A stretch of DNA of 64,000 nucleotides from Paenibacillus senegalimassiliensis. Its GTDB lineage: Bacteria > Bacillota > Bacilli > Paenibacillales > Paenibacillaceae. The notes under the pieces were generated by a model. The model saw only the letters and a list, made by a program, of their open reading frames with translations. It ran no database searches and was not told where the DNA came from. The position numbers and the translations under genes were made by a program. The stretch spans positions 311,361-375,360 of the forward strand of contig NZ_LN909043.1 in the NCBI RefSeq assembly GCF_001486585.1, read 5' to 3'. Positions 17,460 to 26,083 of this stretch are shown piece after piece (the stretch's first letter is position 1; each line of letters opens with the position of its first letter).

Positions 17460-18187
17460 TACAGAAGTCTCCCCGCAGCCGGGTCCACAACGACTACAAC
17501 GTTGGAGTGAGTCTGCAGCAGCGAAGCCGGACATTGTGTTGTAATCGGTCCCTTCAAGGCTTGGGCGATGATAGCGGCTTTGTCCTCACCCTTGGCCATC
17601 AGCAGGATTTGCTTGGCCTTCAGAATGGACCCGATTCCCATGGTCAATGCATGAGTCGGAACTTCATCAATAGAATTGAAGAAGCGTGCATTGGCAACCC
17701 GTGTCTGTTCTTCCAGCTTGACGACATGCGGAGGTCCTTGAAGCTCTTCTCCCGGTTCATTGAAGCCGATATGGCCGTTATGTCCAACACCAAGCAACTG
17801 CAAGTCGACTTGCCCAGCTTCATCCAGCAGGCGCGCGTAATCTCTTGCTGTTTGCTCAGGATCGGCGGTGTTGCCAAGGGGTACGTGAGTATTGTTAAGG
17901 TCAATATCGACCTGGTTAAACAGCTTCTCATCCATGAAGCGGCGATAGCTTTCCGGATGATCTGTTGGCAGTCCGATATATTCGTCGAGATTATAGCTGC
18001 TAGCTTGCTTGAAACTAACGATACCTGCACGATAAAGCTCAATCAGCTTCTCGTAGACACCCACCGGGGTACTGCCCGTAGCCAGGCCAAGAATCGCCCG
18101 GGGGTTGGTTTGCAGGAGACTGGCGATGATGCCTGCCCCGGTTTCGTTAAATTGTTGCTCACTGTTTGTTTTGATGATGTTCAGCAT
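17459..18187 (-). CDS. nagB: Glucosamine-6-phosphate deaminase
   Basis: The 242-residue enzyme converts GlcN-6-P to fructose-6-P and ammonia. It shows LATGSTPVGVYEKLIELY, YNLDEYIGL, LLGVGHNGHIGFNEPG (active-site loop) and a C-terminal GPITTQCPASLLQ. The length is that of the Bacillus NagB form without the allosteric extension of the enterobacterial enzyme. Its start lies 29 bp inside the end of the upstream regulator gene, behind AAGGAGGAC, so it is translationally coupled. Confidence 0.93.
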   Translation of the reverse strand: MLNIIKTNSEQQFNETGAGIIASLLQTNPRAILGLATGSTPVGVYEKLIELYRAGIVSFKQASSYNLDEYIGLPTDHPESYRRFMDEKLFNQVDIDLNNTHVPLGNTADPEQTARDYARLLDEAGQVDLQLLGVGHNGHIGFNEPGEELQGPPHVVKLEEQTRVANARFFNSIDEVPTHALTMGIGSILKAKQILLMAKGEDKAAIIAQALKGPITTQCPASLLQTHSNVVVVVDPAAGRLL

Positions 18188-19061
18188 TACTTTTGTCCTC
18201 CTTGGGTTTGGCGATATATTTTTGAATATTTTGATACGATTGTTCGAGCTTTGGAATATAATCCTGGAACTCTAGGCTCACCATGCCGGTAAACAAAATA
18301 TCAATAACATGGAGTTGAGCGATCCGCGAGGCCATGTCGCCACGGCGCATCCCTTCCTCAAGCGATGAGGAGAACAAGGAGATATCCGCAAGGGTTGCCA
18401 AGCGGTTATTGCTGTATTGAGTCAGCGATAAGGTTAGTGCACCGCTATCCTTGGCGCAGCGCAGGGCATCAATCGTCTCTGGAGTTTCCCCTGAATAGGA
18501 GATGGCCAGGGCGACATCCCCCTTGAAGAGCGAAGATGCCGAGGTGATCTGCATATGTGAATCGGCGAAGGCGGTACAGTGCTTGCCGATGCGGACCAGC
18601 TTCTGAGAGAAGTCCTGGGCAACGATTGAAGAGGTAGCGACCCCATATAAATCAATACGACGGGCATGGCATAATGCCTCGACGGCTCGGGTTAATTGGC
18701 TCATGTCCAGCAGGCGCGTGGTGTCGGTAATGGAAGCCAGATGATTCGCCTCCATGGCTTCAACAATTCTTGGTAGATCGTTGCCCGCGATGATGTCCTG
18801 ATAATGATTGTCGCCAGGCTTATGGGCCAATTCTCCGGCCAACTTCATCTTGAAGTCGGGAAATCCTTTGAAATGAAAGGTCTTGCAGAAGCGCGTAATG
18901 GTTGAAGGGCTGATGCCACAAGTACCAGCCAGCTCCGTAATCCCCAAACGAAGGACGGAGGCGGGCGCCTGCAAGAGATATTCCCCCAGCTTGCGTTCCT
19001 GTGGGGGCAAGGAATCCAGGTGGCTGGACACCGCATGTAAAATAGGTGTGGAAATAATCAT
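18159..19061 (-). CDS. RpiR/MurR family regulator of amino sugar genes
   Basis: The 300-residue protein has an N-terminal RpiR helix-turn-helix (LPPQERKLGEYLLQAP, then CGISPSTITRFCKTFHFKGFPDFK) and a C-terminal SIS sugar-phosphate domain (DLYGVATSSIVAQDF, ALAISYSGETPETI). It is the first gene of the operon with nagB and nagA, so it probably senses a phosphorylated amino sugar and controls its own operon. ATG 19061 lies only one base after AGGAGG, too close for normal initiation. Actual initiation may be at the following ATT codons or at the GTG at 19085, so the N-terminus is uncertain. Confidence 0.85.
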   Translation of the reverse strand: MIISTPILHAVSSHLDSLPPQERKLGEYLLQAPASVLRLGITELAGTCGISPSTITRFCKTFHFKGFPDFKMKLAGELAHKPGDNHYQDIIAGNDLPRIVEAMEANHLASITDTTRLLDMSQLTRAVEALCHARRIDLYGVATSSIVAQDFSQKLVRIGKHCTAFADSHMQITSASSLFKGDVALAISYSGETPETIDALRCAKDSGALTLSLTQYSNNRLATLADISLFSSSLEEGMRRGDMASRIAQLHVIDILFTGMVSLEFQDYIPKLEQSYQNIQKYIAKPKEDKSNAEHHQNKQ

Positions 19062-19113
19062 TCCTCCTAATAGAGGTAGTAGCACTTATACAAACGTTAA
19101 ACTAAATCAACCG

Positions 19114-19162
19114 ATGAAAATTATTTTCCTTATGAAACGGATTATTAATGAAAATTATTTTT
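19114..19162 (-). promoter_or_regulatory. Two operator-like repeats ahead of the rpiR-nagB-nagA operon
   Basis: The palindrome GAAAATTATTTTC at 19116-19128 and the near copy GAAAATTATTTTT at 19150-19162 start 34 bp apart, about three helical turns, upstream of the regulator gene. Both extend leftward to ATGAAAATTATTTT. This fits paired binding by an SIS-domain regulator. Confidence 0.5.
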
Positions 19163-19314
19163 ATATCTCGCCTTCATCATAATAGATGTGGGGCCCCTTT
19201 TCAAGGGGGCTTCTCCTATTTTGCCCGAAGAATGTCTAACGTTTCCTTGAATTTTTGAACTTTGCATACTAAACTTAAACAAGCTGATTCCTGCGGGAGA
19301 GAGGAAGGATTGCG

Positions 19315-19749
19315 TTGACGGTTGATCTCGATACATATATTGAAAGGATAGAGGTGGCATGGACCAATTCATTTCGCAAAATGAAAAGTGAATTGCTGCA
19401 TCATCAGGAGCTTGGCCTCACCGGCCCTCAATTCCAGATGCTGGCACTGATTGCAAGGAAGAAGGTTTGCAATGTCAGCTATTTGGCGGATAAGCTCGAG
19501 GTCAAACCCAGCGCGATCACGGTTATGATTGACCGTTTGGTTCAGAACGGCTACGTGAATCGGCGGCATGATGAGCAAGATCGGCGGGCTGTATTGTTAT
19601 CGGTCACAGAGCGGGGCTCCGAGGTGCTGGAGGAAGCGAAGAAGAAGTCGCGGGAAGCGCTGAAGCGACACCTGTCTGTATTGACCGAGCAAGAGCTCGA
19701 AGCGATGATTACCATTTTGGAGAAATTTTCGAATGCAGATAAGCTTTAG
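19315..19749 (+). CDS. MarR family transcriptional regulator
   Basis: The 144-residue winged-helix protein has GLTGPQFQMLALIARKKVCNVSYLADKLEVKPSAITVMIDRLVQNGYVNRRHDEQDRRAVLLSVTERG condensed in the usual order: a recognition helix (VKPSAITVMIDRLV), then the D-x-R-D wing (HDEQDRRAV). TTG 19315 follows GAGGAAGG. It stands alone between divergent nag genes and glpK; its ligand and targets are unknown. A link to glpK, 130 bp downstream on the same strand, is possible but not shown. Confidence 0.85.
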   Translation: MTVDLDTYIERIEVAWTNSFRKMKSELLHHQELGLTGPQFQMLALIARKKVCNVSYLADKLEVKPSAITVMIDRLVQNGYVNRRHDEQDRRAVLLSVTERGSEVLEEAKKKSREALKRHLSVLTEQELEAMITILEKFSNADKL

Positions 19750-19838
19750 GTTACTAGATACATATTCAGGGCCGTTCAGGGTTTCCAAGGTTAACTGACG
19801 GTTCTTTGCTTTATATAAGAGAGTAGAGCGTAATTATT

Positions 19839-19852
19839 TGTAAGCGCTATAC
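19839..19852 (+). promoter_or_regulatory. Candidate CcpA (cre) site upstream of glpK
   Basis: TGTAAGCGCTATAC matches 12 of 14 positions of the cre pattern TGWAANCGNTNWCA. It lies 30 bp before the glpK start, where it could mediate glucose repression. Confidence 0.45.
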
Positions 19853-19882
19853 TCGAAAACGGGATCGGGGAATGAGGGATAG

Positions 19883-21376
<1,494 letters not shown>

Positions 21377-21483
21377 GATGAGTTCAGCCTTTTTTAGGTC
21401 CATAGTTGGTTTGTATAAGGGCCAGAATGCTTTAATATAATGAGAAAATGTAAGATGAGAACATGTGAGGAGGGGAGACATCC

Positions 21484-21876
21484 ATGAAGCGCAAATGGAT
21501 CGCATGGATTGCTGGAGCGGCTGTATTGATTGCCATATTGGGCGTCTATCTCGTATTTATCAATCCACCTGGAGATGTTGATGTCGAGGGACGCTGGGAG
21601 CTGACTTCAGGCTCGGAAGGGTGTTATACCGAGGTGTACTTCAAGCGGGGGGTTACTCCGAAGAGCGGAGGCGCCGCTACTCGGGAAGAGGAAGGCAACT
21701 TCGTTCAGATGTCCTTTGGAACTTACGATAAAGTGGGGGATAACTTGGTACTTAGCCTGACTAATCCCGTCAAGCCCCCTTTTGATATGAAGTTGGATCG
21801 TAATGGTCAGGAACTTGGACTGGATTATAAGCTGGACGGCAAGCAGCTAAGCTGCGTGTATAAGCTAAAGGAGTAA
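21484..21876 (+). CDS. Small membrane-anchored protein of unknown function
   Basis: The 130-residue protein has a positively charged start (MKRKW), one hydrophobic segment (about residues 6-27) without a lipobox Cys, and a polar domain with WELTSGSEGCYTEVYF and alternating strands, probably a small beta-barrel facing outside. ATG 21484 follows GAGGAGGGG. It is monocistronic between glpK and a terminator. I do not recognise the family. Confidence 0.75.
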   Translation: MKRKWIAWIAGAAVLIAILGVYLVFINPPGDVDVEGRWELTSGSEGCYTEVYFKRGVTPKSGGAATREEEGNFVQMSFGTYDKVGDNLVLSLTNPVKPPFDMKLDRNGQELGLDYKLDGKQLSCVYKLKE

Positions 21877-21909
21877 CGTTTCATCTTAAATCATCGTATA
21901 ATGCCAATT

Positions 21910-21953
21910 ACAAACAAGCGGCTAATGGTGCATTCCATCAGCCGCTTGTTTGT
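21910..21953 (+). terminator. Terminator
   Basis: ACAAACAAGCGGCT pairs perfectly with AGCCGCTTGTTTGT around a loop that itself has AATGG/CCATC pairing. Confidence 0.75.
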
Positions 21954-21989
21954 TAGGCCCGCCTTTGGCCCTATTATGCTAGGACAAAA

Positions 21990-22038
21990 CAAAAAACCTT
22001 CTCTTTCCCCCGTTAAACGGGATGAAAAAGAAGGCTTG
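21990..22038 (-). terminator. Terminator of gerE
   Basis: On the minus strand CCTTCTTTTTC and GAAAGAGAAGG pair around CCCG/CGGG, followed by TTTTTTGTTTTG. Confidence 0.75.
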
Positions 22039-22069
22039 CGGTTCCCCAGTATGAGCGCTGGAGCACCCG

Positions 22070-22294
22070 TCAGATTTTCAGCTCCCCAAGCTTGATTAGC
22101 TCGACAACCGCCTGTGCACGACCTTTGACGTTCAATTTTTGCATCACATTAGAAATATGATTTCGAACGGTTTTCTCGCTGATAAACAATTGCCCGGCAA
22201 TGTCGCGCGTCGTTTTATCCTGTACGAGAAGTTCGAAGACCTCTCGCTCACGATGAGTTAACAGAAATTTGCTGTTACGATCGCTGCTCTTCAA
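22070..22294 (-). CDS. gerE: Late mother-cell sporulation regulator GerE
   Basis: The 74-residue protein is a stand-alone LuxR-type helix-turn-helix with LLTHREREVFELLVQDKTT, then LFISEKTVRNHISNVMQKL and GRAQAVVELIKLGEL. This matches the length and sequence pattern of Bacillus GerE, which activates and represses sigma-K genes for coat and spore-surface proteins. The TTG start follows AAGGAGGGGTGA. Its presence marks the organism as an endospore former and makes it a plausible regulator of the spore-surface glycosylation genes in this window. Confidence 0.95.
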   Translation of the reverse strand: MKSSDRNSKFLLTHREREVFELLVQDKTTRDIAGQLFISEKTVRNHISNVMQKLNVKGRAQAVVELIKLGELKI

Positions 22295-22357
22295 AATGCG
22301 TCACCCCTCCTTGCTCGGGTTTTGTGGTTTTAACAAGGTTAAGGGATACAGTCAAGA

Positions 22358-22385
22358 CATAGTATGAAAAGTCAGCTACATTGGT
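22358..22385 (-). promoter_or_regulatory. Candidate sigma-K promoter of gerE
   Basis: ACC, a 16-nt spacer and CATACTATG resemble the sigma-K elements (-35 AC, -10 CATAnnnTA). It lies about 65 nt upstream of gerE, which is sigma-K dependent in Bacillus. Confidence 0.4.
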
Positions 22386-22409
22386 GCGATGACTATATAA
22401 AAATAGGCA

Positions 22410-22742
22410 TCAGGGTTTTGGTGGGGCATCGAGTTCAATCCATTCCGTCGCCCAGCCCTGAATTTCGGCAAAAACAGGGGCGAGCGCGATGCCCCTGGTC
22501 GTCAATGAATATTCAATACGGACAGGCTTCTCAGGATAGACGACTCGCTGAATTACCCCTTCCTCTTCTAACTCCTTCAATCTTTCGGACAACATCTTGC
22601 CACTCAAGTTAGATAGTGAATTCTCAATTTCAACAAATCGCTTAGGGCCATCGAGCAGTTTGTATACAATGAATGTAGTCCAACGTTTGCTTAGCAGTTC
22701 AACTGCTTTTTCAAACCGGGGACACATGGGCGAAGTGTTCAT
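22410..22742 (-). CDS. HxlR family regulator, divergent from the rib-like cluster
   Basis: The 110-residue winged-helix protein has CPRFEKAVELLSKRWTTFIVYKLLDGPKRFVEIE, then the recognition region (LSGKMLSERLKELEEEGVI) and a wing ending VRIEYSLTTRG, the HxlR order with a single Cys near the N-terminus. ATG 22742 follows GAGAGGTGA and is better than GTG 22751. It is divergent from the FAD monooxygenase gene and probably controls it through the shared 215-bp intergenic region. Confidence 0.85.
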   Translation of the reverse strand: MNTSPMCPRFEKAVELLSKRWTTFIVYKLLDGPKRFVEIENSLSNLSGKMLSERLKELEEEGVIQRVVYPEKPVRIEYSLTTRGIALAPVFAEIQGWATEWIELDAPPKP

Positions 22743-22799
22743 TTTGTTCACCTCTCTTTATAGAAATAAAGCTATCCTTTATAAAAATTATATAATTAC

Positions 22800-22850
22800 T
22801 TGACGAAATATACAATATAAAATAAACTAAGTTACATAAAGTAATTAACT
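22800..22850 (+). promoter_or_regulatory. Promoter and operator-like repeat of the rib-like cluster
   Basis: TTGACG (22800-22805), a 17-nt spacer and TAAACT (22823-22828) form a good sigma-A promoter. Just downstream, AGTTA and TAATTAACT (22830-22850) form an imperfect inverted repeat where the divergent HxlR protein could bind. No FMN riboswitch is visible. Confidence 0.5.
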
Positions 22851-22957
22851 GATTTGAAGTGTGTATTTGGATAAAATGAATTAGCGTGCTTATGAGCCAT
22901 GCTTTGGGCAATTTTGATTGATATGGAGTTTGGGTTTGCCCGGGAGGGACAGCTACT

Positions 22958-24052
22958 ATGAACAAGAATGTGGATGTATGTGTAATTGGTGCAGGGCCTG
23001 GTGGAGCGCTATTATCTTCTTTACTGGCCAAGTCAGGGGTCTCCGTTGCCTTGCTAGAGAAGCAAACGATGTTAGGCAGGGCATTTCGCGGAGAGATTCT
23101 GAACAGCGATGGTATTGCGGTGTTGAAGAAGCATGAGGTCATGTCTCGGCTTGCTGATGGAGCCTGCTTGCCATTGGAACATATTGAGTACTGGCTCAAT
23201 GGCAAGCTTGTAAAGATGCTGCTTCCTGATAAATCTGAGGGGAATGTCGGCATCCATGTGCCTCAAGCAGATTTGCTGGATGCGTTAATTAAAGAGGCAG
23301 AGCAGTATTCCAACTTCACATTGCATACAGGAGTAACGGTAAGCGATTTGGTACAGGATGCTCATGGTTATTACAATGGAATCTTTGCGACTGATGGCAA
23401 GGGTGACGAGGTGCTGCTGCATAGCCGGGTGATTGTGGGGGCTGACGGTAGATACTCTACCGTGCGCAGGCATGCGAATATACCTGCCATGAATCGCAAT
23501 CACGGTTATGATCTATTGTGGGCCCGTATACCTGCTCCGTCAGGCTGGAAGCCGATCATTCGCTCTGCTATTGTAGACAATCAGCAATTGCATTTGTTCA
23601 CGCAGGCAAGAGGATACATTCAAATCGGCTGGAACATTGAACAGGATTCCTACCCGAAGCTGCGTAAGCAATCATTCGAACCATTTATTACAACGCTGAT
23701 TCAGGCTTTTCCTGATCTGGAGCACCAGGTAAGACAATACATCAAATCATGGAATGATTTTGTGTTGCTCGATATATTCAGCAGTCAAGTGGACACTTGG
23801 ACCAAGGATGGGCTTGTACTGATCGGGGATGCTGCACATACCATGACTCCAACAGGGGCATTCGGATTGAATGAGGCCTTGCGTGATGCCGATTGGCTTG
23901 CGAATCACCTGACGGAGGGCTTGCAGAGGGAGTCCCTTAATGTAGACTGCCTCAAACAGTTAGAGCAAGTGCGTCGTCATACGGTAGAGGAATTACAGCA
24001 AGAGCAATTAATGATGGAACAGAACTATAAACAGAACTTCTATGTAGGATAA
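22958..24052 (+). CDS. FAD-dependent monooxygenase (PHBH fold)
   Basis: The 364-residue group A flavoprotein hydroxylase has CVIGAGPGGALLSSLLAK (GxGxxG), VGADGRYSTVRR (DG motif) and LVLIGDAAHTMTPTGAFGLNEAL (GD motif). Such enzymes use NAD(P)H and O2 to hydroxylate or oxidise an aromatic or reduced ring. ATG 22958 follows GGGAGGG. It is the first gene of a three-gene unit with a GTP cyclohydrolase II and RibD, which suggests a substrate derived from a pyrimidine or pteridine intermediate. That substrate is inference. Confidence 0.85.
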   Translation: MNKNVDVCVIGAGPGGALLSSLLAKSGVSVALLEKQTMLGRAFRGEILNSDGIAVLKKHEVMSRLADGACLPLEHIEYWLNGKLVKMLLPDKSEGNVGIHVPQADLLDALIKEAEQYSNFTLHTGVTVSDLVQDAHGYYNGIFATDGKGDEVLLHSRVIVGADGRYSTVRRHANIPAMNRNHGYDLLWARIPAPSGWKPIIRSAIVDNQQLHLFTQARGYIQIGWNIEQDSYPKLRKQSFEPFITTLIQAFPDLEHQVRQYIKSWNDFVLLDIFSSQVDTWTKDGLVLIGDAAHTMTPTGAFGLNEALRDADWLANHLTEGLQRESLNVDCLKQLEQVRRHTVEELQQEQLMMEQNYKQNFYVG

Positions 24053-24096
24053 GCTGAATCATTTATCAATATATATTGTAAGGAAGGTGTGTTAAC

Positions 24097-24876
24097 ATGC
24101 TACAATTCGATAATCAACATGCACTTAATGTGCTTAAAAATAAAATTTATACCGTTACCTCGGAAGATGCTACAAGCGTTATGGTTGGTCCGATCAAGCT
24201 ACCTGTCAATTTGGATGGGGAGACCAGAGAATTTCAATGGTACACCTGGCTGTCAGTTCATGATCAAGTAGAAAGAGAGAGATATGCCTCTTATACTTCG
24301 GAAGAAATAATCGCCTTGATGCCGTCGCTGCAACTTGCTGAGGGCCAGCAATCAAGCGTGCTCGTATATGGTGATTTTGAACAGGATCCCTATGCCCTAA
24401 TTCGGATGCATAGCATTTGTCATACAGGTGATATCTTTGGCAGTAAACGTTGTGACTGTGGGTATCAATTGCATCAATCCATGAAGCTTATTGTTGAGCA
24501 CGGAACAGGCGCCATATTTTATCTGGCCAATCACGAAGGCAGAGGCATTGGCTTGCTCAGCAAATCTATGGCTTATATTTTGCAAGAAGAGGGTCTTGAT
24601 ACCGTAGAAGCTAACCTTGTACTGGGCTTCGCGGATGATGCTCGCCAGTACACAGATGCTATCAGCATTTTACAGTATTTAAGACAAAAGCCTGTTACTT
24701 TGATTACTAATAATCCTCGGAAGATGGAGGCATTACGTGCATCGGGGATGAATATATCGGGTCGAGTACCCCTTTGGGGAGATATCTCCGAATACAATGT
24801 GAAATATTTACAAACCAAAGTGAACCGCTCGGGGCATTTTGCTCAAAATGAAGGGATACTCAATGAATATGCATGA
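24097..24876 (+). CDS. GTP cyclohydrolase II homologue
   Basis: The 259-residue protein contains the RibA domain: ALIRMHSICHTGDIFGSKRC with zinc ligands C108, C119 and C121, the HEGRGIGL loop with the catalytic Arg (about 149), DTVEANLVLGF and LITNNPRKMEAL. It converts GTP to 2,5-diamino-6-ribosylamino-4(3H)-pyrimidinone 5'-phosphate. It has an N-terminal extension of about 55 residues and is not fused to RibB, unlike the housekeeping RibBA of Bacillales. Its stop overlaps the RibD gene, so the two are coupled. The setting suggests a dedicated copy rather than the riboflavin operon enzyme. Confidence 0.85.
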   Translation: MLQFDNQHALNVLKNKIYTVTSEDATSVMVGPIKLPVNLDGETREFQWYTWLSVHDQVERERYASYTSEEIIALMPSLQLAEGQQSSVLVYGDFEQDPYALIRMHSICHTGDIFGSKRCDCGYQLHQSMKLIVEHGTGAIFYLANHEGRGIGLLSKSMAYILQEEGLDTVEANLVLGFADDARQYTDAISILQYLRQKPVTLITNNPRKMEALRASGMNISGRVPLWGDISEYNVKYLQTKVNRSGHFAQNEGILNEYA

Positions 24877-25960
24877 GTCCATGAATTCGCATGAGAGCTA
24901 TATGAGATTGGCGCTGGAAAATGCCAAAGCCATGAGCGGACAAACTGCGCCAAATCCAATGGTTGGTGCTGTCATCGTCAATGAAGGCAGAATTGTTGGA
25001 ATCGGTTCTCATCTGAAGCCAGGGGAACCCCATGCTGAAGTCCATGCCCTACGCATGGCTGGCGATGCAGCCAAAGGAGCAACGATTTATGTTACATTAG
25101 AGCCTTGCTCCCATCATGGGCGAACAGGACCTTGTGCTGAAGCCATTGTACAGGCGGGGATTTCCAGGGTCGTTGTCGCGGCGTTAGATCCTAATCCGCT
25201 TGTCGCAGGCAGAGGAATTGCTATTTTGCAAGAGGCAGGAATTGAAGTGATTCAGGGTGTATTAGCAGAGGAAGCAGCTAAGCTGAATGAAGTATTTAAT
25301 AAGTATATTGTGACCAAACGCCCGTTTGTCACTTTGAAATCGGCTATGACTCTAGATGGAAAAATTGCGACCAGACAAGCAAGCAGTAAGTGGATCACCT
25401 CGCAAGCCGCCAGAGAAGATGTCCATCGGCTACGTCATGAATCGGCTGTGATATTGGTGGGCGTGGGCACCATTGTTCATGATGACTCCCAGCTTACAAC
25501 ACGACTGCCAGGGGGACGTCACCCACTTCGTGTCATCCTGGACAGTTCACTGCGGATTCCTGAGCGGGCAAGGGTTATTACAGATGGCGAGGCCCCTACC
25601 TGGATTTTCACAGGGAATTCTCCTGATGAAGCTAAGCAAGCAAGACTAGAGCAGCTTGGGATCAAGGTATTCAGAACAGCGACACCGAAGGTTAATCTGG
25701 ATGAGGTGCTGGATGTGCTGGGTGCGCATGAGCTGTCCTCCCTGCTGGTTGAAGGTGGAGGGCAAGTCAACGCATCCTTTGTAGAGCAAGGGCTTGCCGA
25801 TAAGCTTGTGCTGTACATAGCGCCCAAGGTTGTAGGTGGCCAGGAGGCTCCTACCTTTCTGGAGGGACTTGGCGTTGGCATGATGAGTGAAGCAAAATCT
25901 CTGCATGATGTTAGTTTTTCACAGTTGGACGTTGATTTTAAAATTGAAGGGTATTTTTGA
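24863..25960 (+). CDS. ribD: RibD: pyrimidine deaminase / reductase, probable pathway-specific copy
   Basis: The 365-residue protein has the N-terminal CMP-deaminase fold (APNPMVGAVIV, zinc ligands H57-A-E59, PC82 and C91) and the C-terminal reductase (FVTLKSAMTLDGKIA, LRHESAVILVGVGT, LLVEGGGQVNASF). Together they turn the GTP cyclohydrolase II product into 5-amino-6-ribitylamino-uracil 5'-phosphate. Full length and all visible key residues suggest both activities. ATG 24863 follows AAGGGA at 24851-24856 inside the preceding gene. No ribE, ribBA or ribH follows, so the unit does not make riboflavin on its own. Confidence 0.88.
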   Translation: MNMHESMNSHESYMRLALENAKAMSGQTAPNPMVGAVIVNEGRIVGIGSHLKPGEPHAEVHALRMAGDAAKGATIYVTLEPCSHHGRTGPCAEAIVQAGISRVVVAALDPNPLVAGRGIAILQEAGIEVIQGVLAEEAAKLNEVFNKYIVTKRPFVTLKSAMTLDGKIATRQASSKWITSQAAREDVHRLRHESAVILVGVGTIVHDDSQLTTRLPGGRHPLRVILDSSLRIPERARVITDGEAPTWIFTGNSPDEAKQARLEQLGIKVFRTATPKVNLDEVLDVLGAHELSSLLVEGGGQVNASFVEQGLADKLVLYIAPKVVGGQEAPTFLEGLGVGMMSEAKSLHDVSFSQLDVDFKIEGYF

Positions 25961-26021
25961 GGGCTCGCCCCTTCATGGGGGTTCTTAACCCGAGGTGCTA
26001 TCGTCCACATATTAAATCATA

Positions 26022-26071
26022 AGAGGGCGTTCCCCAGTCATTAATCACGACTGGGGAACGCCCTCTTTTTT
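26022..26071. terminator. Strong bidirectional terminator
   Basis: An 18-bp perfect stem (26022-26039 with 26049-26066) is followed by a run of T. It separates ribD from the convergent dipeptidase gene. Confidence 0.9.
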
Positions 26072-26083
26072 TCACCGTGCTTC

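Noticed and set aside
17507..18292. Plus-strand frame of 261 codons across nagB
   Set aside because: It is antisense to a highly conserved gene and resembles no protein.
19185..19225. GC-rich hairpin GCCCCTT/AAGGGGGC as a terminator
   Set aside because: It has no clear T-run on either strand and lies between divergent genes, so its role is unclear.
21901..22095. Small plus-strand frame between the membrane protein gene and gerE
   Set aside because: It consists of two terminator hairpins read as codons and has no ribosome binding site.
22743..22957. FMN riboswitch before the rib-like cluster
   Set aside because: None of the conserved RFN element segments is visible; the region is AT-rich with a simple promoter and operator-like repeat.
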